Source of the DNA: an uncultured Sanguibacteroides sp.
GTDB lineage: Bacteria; Bacteroidota; Bacteroidia; Bacteroidales; Marinifilaceae
Length of the DNA: 64,000 nucleotides
Direction: 5' to 3'
Assembly (NCBI RefSeq): GCF_900543425.1
Contig: NZ_UQRQ01000017.1
Span: 1 to 64,000 of the forward strand
Made by a program: the position numbers and the translations under genes. Positions 18,571 to 27,603 of this stretch are shown in pieces. The notes under the pieces were generated by a model that saw only the letters and a program-made list of their open reading frames with translations, was not told the DNA's origin and did not search any database. Numbering within the stretch: the stretch's first letter is position 1; each line of letters starts with the position of its first letter.

Positions 18571-19131
18571 TTATAGATTTGGGATAAAAAGTAACAATAA
18601 CGGAAAAAGATCTTTCAAACTTTCTTTCAAAAATTTGCGTGCTCGTAATCGTTGAGTCTTCACCGTATTCTCTGAAATATCCAAAATTTCGGCTACCCGA
18701 TTAACTTCAAATCCTTCAATATAACTTAATTTGAATACTTTCTTACACTCTTCAGGAAGGCGCTCAATCGTGTTGAAAATTTCTTCCATTACCTCGTTCT
18801 CGATACGTTGTAATAAGTAATTCTTGTCATCATATTCTTCTTGCTGAAATTCTTTCATCTTTTCACCGACATAAGCTTGCTTCTTCATGTGATTTATACA
18901 AGCATTATATACGGAGCTATATAAATAAGATTTCAGGGATGTCTTTTTTGTTAGTTCTACACTTTTATTCCACAGAACAATAAATGTATTTTGGACAATA
19001 TCTTCTGCTTCATCAAAATTTTTTACGATTCGATGCGCAAAAAGGCATAGGCCCGGATAAAATTTGCAAAACATCTCTTTGCATTTTTCATCCGTTGAGA
19101 AAATTGAAGTATAATGTGTTAATTCCGTCAT
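18571..19131 (-). CDS. ECF sigma-70 factor (FecI/RpoE-like)
   Basis: A 186-residue ECF sigma factor. Region 2 covers about 20-90 (FDEAEDIVQNTFIVLWNKS, LKSYLYSSVYNACINHMKK) and region 4 about 120-175 (RLPEECKKVFKLSYIEGF, ISENTVKTQRLRARKFLKE, a helix-turn-helix). It recruits RNA polymerase to the Sus-type operon and is controlled by the FecR protein encoded next. It is first in the operon and has a good housekeeping promoter, so basal expression does not depend on itself. A HTH/integrase pair is divergent from it. Confidence 0.95.
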   Translation of the reverse strand: MTELTHYTSIFSTDEKCKEMFCKFYPGLCLFAHRIVKNFDEAEDIVQNTFIVLWNKSVELTKKTSLKSYLYSSVYNACINHMKKQAYVGEKMKEFQQEEYDDKNYLLQRIENEVMEEIFNTIERLPEECKKVFKLSYIEGFEVNRVAEILDISENTVKTQRLRARKFLKESLKDLFPLLLLFIPNL

Positions 19132-19151
19132 ACATTAGATGTATTTTATAA

Positions 19152-19183
19152 CAAATATACATATCCGTATTGTATATGACAAA
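19152..19183 (-). promoter_or_regulatory. Promoter of the ECF sigma gene
   Basis: The minus strand reads TTTG (19183-19180), 20 bp, then TATATTTG (19159-19152). Both match the Bacteroidota promoter. The -7 element ends 20 bp before the sigma start codon. Confidence 0.7.
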
Positions 19184-19365
19184 AAAAATTAACAAACGGG
19201 TGACATTATATCAAAAAAATATTTTTTGGGTAACAAAAAGAGTCGTTACTCGTTAATATTACAGACATTACTACTTATTGACTTAGTGGTACATAACATT
19301 CTGCTTAGTACTGCTAAGTACAAAAATATTATTTTTCAGTTACTTCGCATAGGTAAGTTGTTGGT

Positions 19366-19596
19366 ATGAAATCTAAGATAGATCTACAGGTCATTGAAAA
19401 AATCAAAAAACGCCGCTTGGAATTGAAAGTTTCCCAAGCGGAGTTAGCTTATGGCATAGGTGTATCCTTAGGTTTTATTGGGCAAGTTGAGAGTGTACAT
19501 TATCCGGCAAAATATAGTGTAACGCAACTTTATCAAATCGCACAATATTTAGAATGTGCCCCTGGGGATTTTTTCCCTCATATCGACAATGAATAA
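19366..19596 (+). CDS. XRE-family helix-turn-helix protein
   Basis: A 76-residue single-domain HTH protein. The helix-turn-helix spans about 22-45 (VSQAELAYGIGVSLGFIGQVES) and the chain is just long enough for one XRE fold. Such small proteins are common regulators of integrated elements. It lies 82 bp before a tyrosine recombinase gene on the same strand and divergent from the ECF sigma gene, with about 230 bp between them. It may control the recombinase. No TAnnTTTG motif was found upstream. Confidence 0.85.
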   Translation: MKSKIDLQVIEKIKKRRLELKVSQAELAYGIGVSLGFIGQVESVHYPAKYSVTQLYQIAQYLECAPGDFFPHIDNE

Positions 19597-19678
19597 ATAA
19601 TGATAATAGAAGAATTGATCTTTATCAAATTGGCGTATCAATTGGCATATTTATGATCTGTTTAGAAAAACATAATTT

Positions 19679-20965
19679 ATGAACACAAATATAGATAGAA
19701 TCATTGGCCGAATCAGATTTAGTTTATTCAGGCCAAATACAAACTGGAGTTTGATACAAATCCGTATGATGTTGTCAGATGGTAGATTTACTTATTATTT
19801 ACCGCGTCAATTAAAAATTAATCCTTTATACTGGGATAATCAAAACGGTTGTGCCATTATAGACAGCAGAGTAAATTCAGATTTAAAAGGTAATCCGATA
19901 TTAAAAAAACATCTGCTAAATATAAATTCAGAAATAGAGCGAACTCGAAATACACTTATTGATATTCTACAAGAATGTCAAAGGAAAAAACAAGCTCCTA
20001 CAGTTTCGCATGTAAGATATCAAATTCGTTTCAAATTAGACCAAAAAACAGATCTTTCTTCGTCTTACGATTTTTTAAAATTTGTCCAGTATTATTTGGA
20101 AGATGTTTCGGATTATCGTCCCTCTACCCTGACAAGTCATTGGTGTAGTGTCAAAATTTTGAAGCAATATTTTGATCATAAGCGGAAAAGACTTCGTTTA
20201 GATCAGATAGATCTCAGTTTTTATAATGATTTTACAAAATATTTAATGGTTCACAACTACAAATTAAATACGATCGGAAAAATTATTAAACATATAAAAA
20301 CGTGGATGCGTAGTGCTTATGAAAAAGGCTTTACCGTAAGTGATGATTATAGAAAAAAACCGTTCAAAAAACCTGTAGAAGAAAAAGAAACAATCTATTT
20401 ATCAACTCAGGAATTGAAACAAATCGATCAATATGATTGTCCCGTCAATTTGGAAAAAGTAAAAGACATGTTTATTTTAGCTGCTTACACGGGATTACGA
20501 TTCTCCGATTTTTCCAGGCTAAAGAAAGAAAATATAACAAAGAATAATACCATCCGACTTCAAACACAAAAGACAAACGAAATCATTGAAATCCCATTAC
20601 ATCCGATTGTAAAAAGAATTATTCGAAAATATGATTTCGGCTTTCCCCCCGTACCTTCTAATAGTTTGTTTAACGAATATATCAAAAGAATAGCTAAAGG
20701 GGCGGGTATAAAATCGGCAATCATTATTGAAGAGACGAGAAAAAATCAGAAAATACAAAAGATTGTGGAAAAATGGCAATTGGTAACTGCTCACACGGCC
20801 CGTCGTTCGTTCGCCACGAATGCTTATCTGGCGCATGTCCCGACACTTGCCATCATGAAAATCACGGGACACTCTTCTGAAAAAGTATTTTTACGTTATA
20901 TCCGAATCACTCAAGAAGACAACGCAAGACAATTACAGGAACACCCTTTTTTCAAAGGATTATAA
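19679..20965 (+). CDS. Tyrosine recombinase (site-specific integrase)
   Basis: A 428-residue tyrosine recombinase of the Bacteroidota integrase type. An arm-binding-like N-terminus (1-100) precedes the SAM-like core-binding domain (about 115-220) and the catalytic domain (about 240-425). The catalytic residues are in place: R274 in TGLRFSDF, H372 and R375 in HTARRS, H398 in TGHSS and nucleophile Y407. It should be able to cut and rejoin DNA. No other element genes are adjacent apart from the HTH gene, so it is either a solitary remnant or acts on sites I cannot see. Downstream lie about 415 bp of noncoding, probably decayed DNA. Confidence 0.92.
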   Translation: MNTNIDRIIGRIRFSLFRPNTNWSLIQIRMMLSDGRFTYYLPRQLKINPLYWDNQNGCAIIDSRVNSDLKGNPILKKHLLNINSEIERTRNTLIDILQECQRKKQAPTVSHVRYQIRFKLDQKTDLSSSYDFLKFVQYYLEDVSDYRPSTLTSHWCSVKILKQYFDHKRKRLRLDQIDLSFYNDFTKYLMVHNYKLNTIGKIIKHIKTWMRSAYEKGFTVSDDYRKKPFKKPVEEKETIYLSTQELKQIDQYDCPVNLEKVKDMFILAAYTGLRFSDFSRLKKENITKNNTIRLQTQKTNEIIEIPLHPIVKRIIRKYDFGFPPVPSNSLFNEYIKRIAKGAGIKSAIIIEETRKNQKIQKIVEKWQLVTAHTARRSFATNAYLAHVPTLAIMKITGHSSEKVFLRYIRITQEDNARQLQEHPFFKGL

Positions 20966-21379
20966 TTTTTCTGGCTTACATTCTGGCTTATAAAGAATAA
21001 TATTTAAATACAACTCATTTGTAGCTAATAGATACATAATTATTCAAATTGTCCGTCGGGGACTCCTGTTTTTTTGAAGGAAAAAATTACCTCTATTTCA
21101 TGGATCACTTTAACAAGGACAACACAACTTATTTATTCTTTTTCATCCGGAAGAAAACAAATTGCTGGTCAGATCAAAATTATCTATCGTAAAAGAACTT
21201 CTTAAAAAAGATATAAAATCAAGTTTAAAGCAGTAGTGAAATATACTATTCTACTTATAAAGAATCTCTGAAAATCAATTTTCCAGCATATGTGGCAAAG
21301 CATACTTGGAGATTATGAACTGTTGGTATGGAATTGCAAACGGAAAATTATATTATCAGGTAAACTCGAAACCTGCAAT
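20966..21379. other. Noncoding region after the integrase, probably decayed
   Basis: About 415 bp without a supported gene. Immediately after the integrase stop is a 10-bp direct repeat TTCTGGCTTA (20969-20978 and 20981-20990). Short open frames rich in lysine appear but are broken by stops. It could be decayed element DNA or hold an attachment site; neither can be shown here. Confidence 0.4.
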
Positions 21380-21410
21380 AAAAAAAGGATCATCCAACGA
21401 AGAATGATCC
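21380..21410 (-). terminator. Intrinsic terminator of the DUF2059 gene
   Basis: Arms at 21387-21395 and 21402-21410 pair over 9 bp with one G-U. On the minus strand the stem is followed by seven T. It lies 27 bp after the DUF2059 stop codon. Confidence 0.8.
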
Positions 21411-21436
21411 CATTTTTGTATCTTGTTAAACAGGTA

Positions 21437-21916
21437 TTATTGCATGGGCAAATAACCTTTGTCCTGTAACATTTTCTGAACTTTCATGACAACTTGTTGA
21501 CCCCATTGTTGTCCAATCTGCATACTGCCTTGCATAATCATCGGTTGGGCAGCAGCTAATTTTTTTCCAATCGGAGTCTCGTAAAACTTAATGATCTCTT
21601 CCAGATCTGCCTTGGTTAATTGTTTTTCATAAACAGGGGCCATCATCGTTATCAAATCATCCAATGCCGTCTTTTCTACCTCTTTTTGAATAGTCTCAAG
21701 AGCATCAGCCGGGATATTAGGAAGCTGTTGTTTAATTGCTGCAAACATCTGGGGAACCATCATTTTAAAAGAAAGGTCTGCTCCTGAAACTTGCATCATT
21801 TTTTTCAATGTCTCAACATACTCTTTTGAAGGCTGGGTAGCCGGTGCTGTCGTTTGTGCTTTTGTTCCAACCCATACAAAAAGGGTTAAAACAACCATGA
21901 TCATAATCTTTTTCAT
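21437..21916 (-). CDS. DUF2059 exported protein
   Basis: A 159-residue exported helical protein. A signal peptide (1-20, ending TKAQ) precedes a short linker, and the DUF2059 domain covers about 30-150, with its typical core (KADLEEIIKFYETPIGKKLAAAQPMI). DUF2059 proteins are periplasmic and of unknown function. The gene is a single-gene unit with its own terminator. A near-match to the -7 element lies upstream but is not exact. Confidence 0.88.
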   Translation of the reverse strand: MKKIMIMVVLTLFVWVGTKAQTTAPATQPSKEYVETLKKMMQVSGADLSFKMMVPQMFAAIKQQLPNIPADALETIQKEVEKTALDDLITMMAPVYEKQLTKADLEEIIKFYETPIGKKLAAAQPMIMQGSMQIGQQWGQQVVMKVQKMLQDKGYLPMQ

Positions 21917-22030
21917 AAATCCATTTTTAAATTATTATGCAAGTATATCGATTTTACACGAAAAGCTATCATAACTCGAAGAAAAAATAAAAATATTTTA
22001 TAAATTGCCGTCTAAATAAAACAATGGGTC

Positions 22031-23389
22031 ATGAAACATCTATTTCTATTTCTTATTACAATGGTATTTATGTCAGTTACTTCATTAGCTGACACTTCTC
22101 TATTAAAAAAACTGCAAGAAATTAAAGAAATCTCTGACATTAAAAAAATAGACGTTCCTCCATACACGGAATATTACGAGTTTTGGTTCGAACAACCTAT
22201 TGACCATTCGAATCCGAGCAAAGGAAGTTTTAAACAACGGGTTTTGTTGGGCCACCGTGATTTCAATGCCCCCATGGTTGCCGTTTTGGAAGGTTACGGG
22301 ATCCATACGACAAAAGAAAGCGAACTCTCCGAATTCTTCAACACAAACCAGATCACGATAGAACATCGATTCTTTAATCAAAGTGTGCCCTCATCCGGAA
22401 TACCCTGGCATGACCTCACGATTAAACAGGCGGCAGCCGATCAGCATAACATCATACAGGCCATTCGGAAAATATACCCGGGGACCAAATGGATATCCAC
22501 GGGAATCAGTAAAGGCGGACAAACAACTATATATCATCGTTATTTTTATCCTGAAGACGTAGAAATAAGTGTTCCTTACGTGGCCCCCATGAACTTGGAA
22601 GCCATAGATCCCAGATTGGAAAAATACCTGAATAATTTAGGAGGAACTCCCGAACATCGAAAACTATTCGAAGGAGGAGGCAAGGATATCAAATGGCAAA
22701 TCTTCGATTTCCAAAAGCGATGTTTTGAAAATTTAAATACACTTGTTCCCAAGATGCAAGAATTGGCTCAAAGTCATAATTACACTTTCCACAAAGTAGG
22801 CGGAATAGAGAGAGCTACAAAATTGGTTATTCTGGAATTTCCATTTTCATTCTGGCAATGGGGAGCAGACATAAACGATATGCCGACAGAAGACTCCAAA
22901 GATATAAATGAGATTTTTAATTATCTGGTAACCGTATCTTCTCCCGATTTTTTCAATGATAAATCCATCGAGAAGCTCCAACCTTTCTACTATGCAGCCC
23001 TGACGGAAACCGGCATGTATGCCTACAATATCAAACCGTTCAAGAAATACTTTAAAGAAGAACCTGATAATATCATTGATTTCCATTTCGCGTTACCCGC
23101 AGGACAGGAAAAAGTTTCATTCAACGCCAAGCAATTACAAGCGATCAACAAATGGCTTCAGACGAGTGCCCAAAACATGTTGTTCATATACGGCGGACTT
23201 GATCCTTGGAGTGGGACAGCGGTAGATTTAAAGAAGAATGAGAAATGTTCGAAATACGTGAAAGCAGACATGGATCACAGATGTCGGATTCAGAGTTTCG
23301 AAAACCTGACAAAGTCAGCTATACTAAAAAAGCTAAATAGCTGGATCAAAGGAATTGAAGAAGAAGAATCGGAGGAATTAATTTATTAA
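22031..23389 (+). CDS. S37-family (PS-10) secreted tripeptidyl aminopeptidase
   Basis: A 452-residue alpha/beta-hydrolase with signal peptide (1-20). Early conserved elements are FEQPIDHSNPSKGSFKQR and ITIEHRFF. The nucleophile elbow GISKGGQT places S160; D391 in YGGLDPWSG and H416 in ADMDHRCRI complete the triad. This is the pattern of the PS-10/S37 peptidases, related to S28, which remove short peptides from free N-termini. With the S46 peptidase in the same window it points to periplasmic peptide use. Its last 12 bp overlap the convergent waaA gene. Confidence 0.88.
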   Translation: MKHLFLFLITMVFMSVTSLADTSLLKKLQEIKEISDIKKIDVPPYTEYYEFWFEQPIDHSNPSKGSFKQRVLLGHRDFNAPMVAVLEGYGIHTTKESELSEFFNTNQITIEHRFFNQSVPSSGIPWHDLTIKQAAADQHNIIQAIRKIYPGTKWISTGISKGGQTTIYHRYFYPEDVEISVPYVAPMNLEAIDPRLEKYLNNLGGTPEHRKLFEGGGKDIKWQIFDFQKRCFENLNTLVPKMQELAQSHNYTFHKVGGIERATKLVILEFPFSFWQWGADINDMPTEDSKDINEIFNYLVTVSSPDFFNDKSIEKLQPFYYAALTETGMYAYNIKPFKKYFKEEPDNIIDFHFALPAGQEKVSFNAKQLQAINKWLQTSAQNMLFIYGGLDPWSGTAVDLKKNEKCSKYVKADMDHRCRIQSFENLTKSAILKKLNSWIKGIEEEESEELIY

Positions 23390-24607
23390 TTGATGAATAA
23401 TCTGATCGGTAGCTCCCAATCGGCTACGAACAAATTTTAAAGCATTCGTTCCGGCTGTCTCCGTGATAGCCGGATTTTTTATTAAAGAATCCATAAGAGC
23501 AGTAAATTCATCCGCATTCTTTATTGTAAATGCCCCTCCGCATTCTAATAAATCTACGGCTTCTTTAAATTTATGAAATTTAGGACCAAAAATAACCGGA
23601 ACACCATAAATGGCAGCTTCCAAGGTATTATGAATCCCTTTACCGAACCCTCCCCCGATATACGAGATCGACCCATAACGATAGATAGAAGAGAGTAGTC
23701 CTATGCAATCAACCAGAAGTACCTGACAAGCGGAAAGATCCGCTTGCTCATCGGTAAAACGAGCTATCTTTTTCTTACAACCGTCCATAATTTGCTTCAG
23801 GTGGTTCTCTCCAATTTCATGCGGTACGATGACCCATTTATAAGTATTATCTTGCCTATTGATATAATCGAGAATAATTTCTTCGTCTCCGGGCCAGGTA
23901 CTTCCACAAACGACAGCACGTTTATCCGAACAAAAAACCTCTACCCGGTCAATTTGTTTGGCAATATCCGCAATTTGCTTTACCCGGTCAAACCGCGTAT
24001 CACCTGTTTTCTGGACATTTGTAATTCCAATAGACGACAAGAGCCGGACAGACTCTTCATCCTGCACAAAAAGTTTTGTGAAAAAGCTCAACATTCTCCG
24101 GTGTAAACCGCCCCACCATTTAAAGAAAGGTTGCTCTTTCCGGAAAATCGCTGAAATCAAATAAATGGGAACCCGACGTTTATTCAATTGGTACAGATAA
24201 TTATACCAATACTCGTATTTTACAAAAACGACAGCATCAGGACGTATAGAATCCAGAAAATGCCGAACATTCGAAGGGGTATCTATAGGTAAATAGAATA
24301 TATAATCCGCTCCTGCATAATTTTTACGGATTTCATAACCGGAAGGTGAAAAAAAAGTCAATACTATTTTGGTCGTCGGTTCCTTAACACGTAGCATCTC
24401 CATGACAGGACGTCCTTGCTCGAATTCTCCCAACGAAGCAGCATGGAACCAGACCAATTTACCTTCTCCCCGATCTATATTCTTCAACTTGCTCCTAAGA
24501 CCTTTTCTCCCTTTTATCCATAAAGAAGCTTTTTCATTAAAACAAGCCGCTATACGAATTGCAAAAAGATAAAATACAATACCGATATTATATACAAATA
24601 CAGACAT
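23378..24607 (-). CDS. waaA: 3-deoxy-D-manno-octulosonic-acid (Kdo) transferase
   Basis: A 409-residue membrane-anchored glycosyltransferase that adds Kdo to lipid A on the cytoplasmic face of the inner membrane. An N-terminal hydrophobic anchor (1-22) is followed by the GT30 domain: WFHAASLGEFEQGRPV (about 53-68), FVKYEYWYNYLYQL and the C-terminal donor site (SYIGGGFGKGIHNTLEAA, PVIFGPKFHKFKEA). Length and motifs match WaaA/KdtA. LpxH and GmhA, encoded elsewhere in this window, act in the same lipopolysaccharide pathway, although the three are not in one operon. Confidence 0.95.
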   Translation of the reverse strand: MSVFVYNIGIVFYLFAIRIAACFNEKASLWIKGRKGLRSKLKNIDRGEGKLVWFHAASLGEFEQGRPVMEMLRVKEPTTKIVLTFFSPSGYEIRKNYAGADYIFYLPIDTPSNVRHFLDSIRPDAVVFVKYEYWYNYLYQLNKRRVPIYLISAIFRKEQPFFKWWGGLHRRMLSFFTKLFVQDEESVRLLSSIGITNVQKTGDTRFDRVKQIADIAKQIDRVEVFCSDKRAVVCGSTWPGDEEIILDYINRQDNTYKWVIVPHEIGENHLKQIMDGCKKKIARFTDEQADLSACQVLLVDCIGLLSSIYRYGSISYIGGGFGKGIHNTLEAAIYGVPVIFGPKFHKFKEAVDLLECGGAFTIKNADEFTALMDSLIKNPAITETAGTNALKFVRSRLGATDQIIHQLIN

Positions 24608-24853
24608 ATCCTTATGATTTTAACTTATGTATCTCCGATTCCTACTTCAAATTTAATATTTTTCTTCTTTCAAATAATTTTTTCCCCGTGATCTCTTTGA
24701 TGTTTCACCACGCCTCAAAGGTATAAAAATTCTAACCCGATAGCATCACTTTTGTAAATAACGTTAAGCACAAACCATCATCTCAATTATTCATTAATTT
24801 TACCAGAGAATTTATACAAAAATCAGTCACAACATAAATTTAAAACTTAAGTT

Positions 24854-26068
24854 ATGAAGATTCTAAATCTATTCATGGGTATTATGATGAATATCATCCT
24901 GATTTTCCCACTCCAAGCACAAATTGGAAAAGAGATGAAAGCCTTCCGTAACAAAGAAGGAGTAACCGTGACCATGCTGAATCCGTCACTTTACGGATTA
25001 TATAAAAAGAACGACCTTTCGCTTGCCACGGAAGAAGTACTTAAAAAAGTTGAAGAAATCAATGTTCTTCAGATAGATCGTCAACAAACAAAAACCAATG
25101 TCTTCGAGAATATATACTATCGTTTAAATTCCATACTGGAAAACGAGTCGAAATACAATCAGGTACAAAGTTATCGAGGAGCCACAGGGAACGAACGTCT
25201 TTTTGTCACGCAAAACGACGATATAATCACCTCTTTGGTTCTATGGAAAGAAGAGAGAAATAAAGCTATAATTATAGAACTGAAGGGGGATATTGAATTG
25301 AATAAAATTCATTTGCTGGCAAACGCCCTCCAGGTAAAAGGGATAGACGCTCTTACCTACGTCAATTCTCCCGAACAGGAAGAAGAAAATCTACTGAGCA
25401 GGCATCAAGAACTTTTGAAAAGATTTTTACAAGACGACACTTTCCCCGGCGATTCTACAATGCTAAACGGATTTTTAAGAAATCATCAGGAACAATTGGG
25501 TCGTATGGACGAAATGTTTACACGAATGCAAGAAATGATGCAAAACATGGGAAATTCATTTGATCACCGACAAGGAATGACTTCAGGCGATGGCTTCGAA
25601 GAATTTATGTCTAACGGATTAGAGGTCATTCAAGAAAACGGAAAAACCAAGATTAAAGTTAATTCTCAAAATTCGAAGATCATTTATTTAATCGACGGAA
25701 AAGAATTCACCGCCGACAGCATAGGTAATCGTATCCCGGATGAAATTGCCACTGTAAATATGGTTCGTTCTCCCGAAGACCCCAGAACGTCTTATGTCGT
25801 GATCAATTCCAAACAAAAAGCCGGAAAATTCATCAGTTATGCCAACGGTATTTTAAAATTCAATTACGAAAATCAGGATTACACCTTTAATCTGGACAAA
25901 TTGAATGAACCGATTCTAATCATTAACAACCAATTAACCGGAAATTTGGATATCAATCCGGCAGATATTATTCAAATCCGTCCCATAACCGAAAGCGAGA
26001 GTAAAATACTGGGATACCCGTCGGCTAAAGTCATTATCGTTGTCGATAAAATGATATTCGGGTTCTAA
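24854..26068 (+). CDS. DUF4252-like exported protein with two plug-like C-terminal repeats
   Basis: A 404-residue exported protein with signal peptide (1-22, ending LQAQ). About 25-160 resembles DUF4252 (FRNKEGVTVTMLNPSLYGL). A methionine-rich helix follows near 215-235 (MDEMFTRMQEMMQNMG). The last 130 residues hold two units: YLIDGKEF then IPDEIATVNMVR, and ILIINNQL then INPADIIQIRPI, each ending in a V-rich strand (YVVINSK, VIIVVDK). Each recalls the TonB-receptor plug edge (VDG, then ND-IESI-VLKD, then GVIIITTK). Function unknown; a surface or periplasmic protein that mimics a plug is a guess. The efflux operon begins about 100 bp downstream, past a weak hairpin. Confidence 0.7.
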   Translation: MKILNLFMGIMMNIILIFPLQAQIGKEMKAFRNKEGVTVTMLNPSLYGLYKKNDLSLATEEVLKKVEEINVLQIDRQQTKTNVFENIYYRLNSILENESKYNQVQSYRGATGNERLFVTQNDDIITSLVLWKEERNKAIIIELKGDIELNKIHLLANALQVKGIDALTYVNSPEQEEENLLSRHQELLKRFLQDDTFPGDSTMLNGFLRNHQEQLGRMDEMFTRMQEMMQNMGNSFDHRQGMTSGDGFEEFMSNGLEVIQENGKTKIKVNSQNSKIIYLIDGKEFTADSIGNRIPDEIATVNMVRSPEDPRTSYVVINSKQKAGKFISYANGILKFNYENQDYTFNLDKLNEPILIINNQLTGNLDINPADIIQIRPITESESKILGYPSAKVIIVVDKMIFGF

Positions 26069-26104
26069 CTTTTCTATTAAAAAATCGTATAGCTGCAAAA
26101 GAGG

Positions 26105-26134
26105 AAGTCGTCTTTCACCCGGGCGACTTTCTTT
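26105..26134 (+). terminator. Weak intrinsic terminator before the efflux operon
   Basis: A 6-bp stem AAGTCG/CGACTT (26105-26110 and 26124-26129) with a 13-nt loop, followed by TTTCTTT. The T-run overlaps the end of the stem. It could end transcription of the DUF4252-like gene partially. Confidence 0.5.
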
Positions 26135-26164
26135 AAATTGTATTAAACGACCAACAATACGTTT

Positions 26165-27577
26165 ATGAGACAAGCAGCAATACCGATGAAACCAGGAGTT
26201 TTTCTTCTGATTATTACCTTTATGATTTTCCTTCCAACCTTTGGCCAAAACAAAATGATCCGGTCGAAGCAGGGAAATGAAAATTCTAATTTGCAACAAC
26301 CCCTTCCCTCGCAAGACGAGTGGTGGAAATTATTCAAAGATCCTATTCTCGACTCGTTAATTATTAAAGCAGTAAACAAAAACTACGATGTACGGATTGC
26401 TATTCGTAAAATCGAAATGGCAAAATCGAAATTGAGAGTAGATCGTAGTCCTTACTACCCTTCTATCGACCTCACCGTAAATTATGCTCCTGAAAAAAGC
26501 AGTCTGAGTGCAGACAAAAAAAACATCATCGAACGGAATGGAACAGCGACACTTAATTTAAATTGGGAATTGGACATATTCGGAAGGATTCGTAAAGAGA
26601 GTTCTTCGCAAAAAGAGTTCTATCTGGCAGCTCAGGAAGACTACCGGGGAGTTATGGTTTCCATGGCCGCTCAATTATCGGCAGCTTATATCAATTTACG
26701 CACGGCACAAAAACAGCTTCAGGTAACACGAGAAAATTTAGAGTCCCAAAAAAAAGTTATGGAATTGACTATCTCTAAATTTGATGTGGGATTAGTATCG
26801 CAATTAGATGTGGCACAATCCAAAAGCTTGTATCTACAAACGAAAGCCAGTATTCCCGGAATAGAATCTTCCATTAATGAAGAAATAAATTTAATTAGTG
26901 TTTTAATCGGGGAACACTCGAGCCTTCTACGGGAGGAATTATTAAAAGCCAAACCCATCCCCGTCAATCCGAGAAAAGCAGCTCTTGGTATTCCGGCAAA
27001 TCTTATTCGCCAACGTCCGGACGTCCGGTCTGCAGAACGAACCATTGACGGTTTGGCTGCCGCCGTTGGGGCCAGTCGTGCCGATTGGTGGCCCAAATTC
27101 CTACTTACCGGATTTTTCGGTTATTCCTCGGAACAGTTTGAAAACTTCACAGACCGGGACAACATGATATGGCAAATTGCTCCCACGATGAAGTGGACCA
27201 TTTTCAGCGGTCGCAATCTCGTTGAAGCAGAAAAAACAGCACAATTACAACTGGAAGAAGAGATTAATAATTATAATCAAACCCTATTGACCGCCATTCA
27301 AGAAGTGGACAATGCCATGGTCACCTATAACAAATCATTACAACAAATCTCAGCCATGAAAGAGGCCTTTCAACAATCTAAACTTACGTTGGAATTGGCC
27401 ATCAATCTATACAAAAGCGGATTGACAAATTACCAAAATGTTCTCAGTTCTCAAGTAAGTCTGCTAAACTACGAAAATTCTCTGATCCAAGCTCAAAGCA
27501 TGTCACTCCGGAACCTCATCCAGTTATATCAGGCATTAGGAGGCGGATGGCCGATCGGAGACCATCTTGAAAAATAA
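26165..27577 (+). CDS. TolC/OprM-type outer-membrane efflux channel
   Basis: A 470-residue outer-membrane factor with a signal sequence in the first 27 residues (ending FGQ). Two OEP repeats are visible: WWKLFKDPILDSLIIKAV at about 55-72 with a first long helical hairpin, then SRADWWPKFLLTGFFGY followed by the second. Such proteins form trimers that carry substrate from the periplasm through the outer membrane. There is no clear lipobox cysteine, unlike many OprM relatives. It is the first gene of a three-gene pump with the adaptor (26 bp on) and permease (44 bp on). MKPGV at the eighth codon is an alternative start. Confidence 0.92.
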   Translation: MRQAAIPMKPGVFLLIITFMIFLPTFGQNKMIRSKQGNENSNLQQPLPSQDEWWKLFKDPILDSLIIKAVNKNYDVRIAIRKIEMAKSKLRVDRSPYYPSIDLTVNYAPEKSSLSADKKNIIERNGTATLNLNWELDIFGRIRKESSSQKEFYLAAQEDYRGVMVSMAAQLSAAYINLRTAQKQLQVTRENLESQKKVMELTISKFDVGLVSQLDVAQSKSLYLQTKASIPGIESSINEEINLISVLIGEHSSLLREELLKAKPIPVNPRKAALGIPANLIRQRPDVRSAERTIDGLAAAVGASRADWWPKFLLTGFFGYSSEQFENFTDRDNMIWQIAPTMKWTIFSGRNLVEAEKTAQLQLEEEINNYNQTLLTAIQEVDNAMVTYNKSLQQISAMKEAFQQSKLTLELAINLYKSGLTNYQNVLSSQVSLLNYENSLIQAQSMSLRNLIQLYQALGGGWPIGDHLEK

Positions 27578-27603
27578 AGAATAATCCATAAAAATAAAAT
27601 AAA

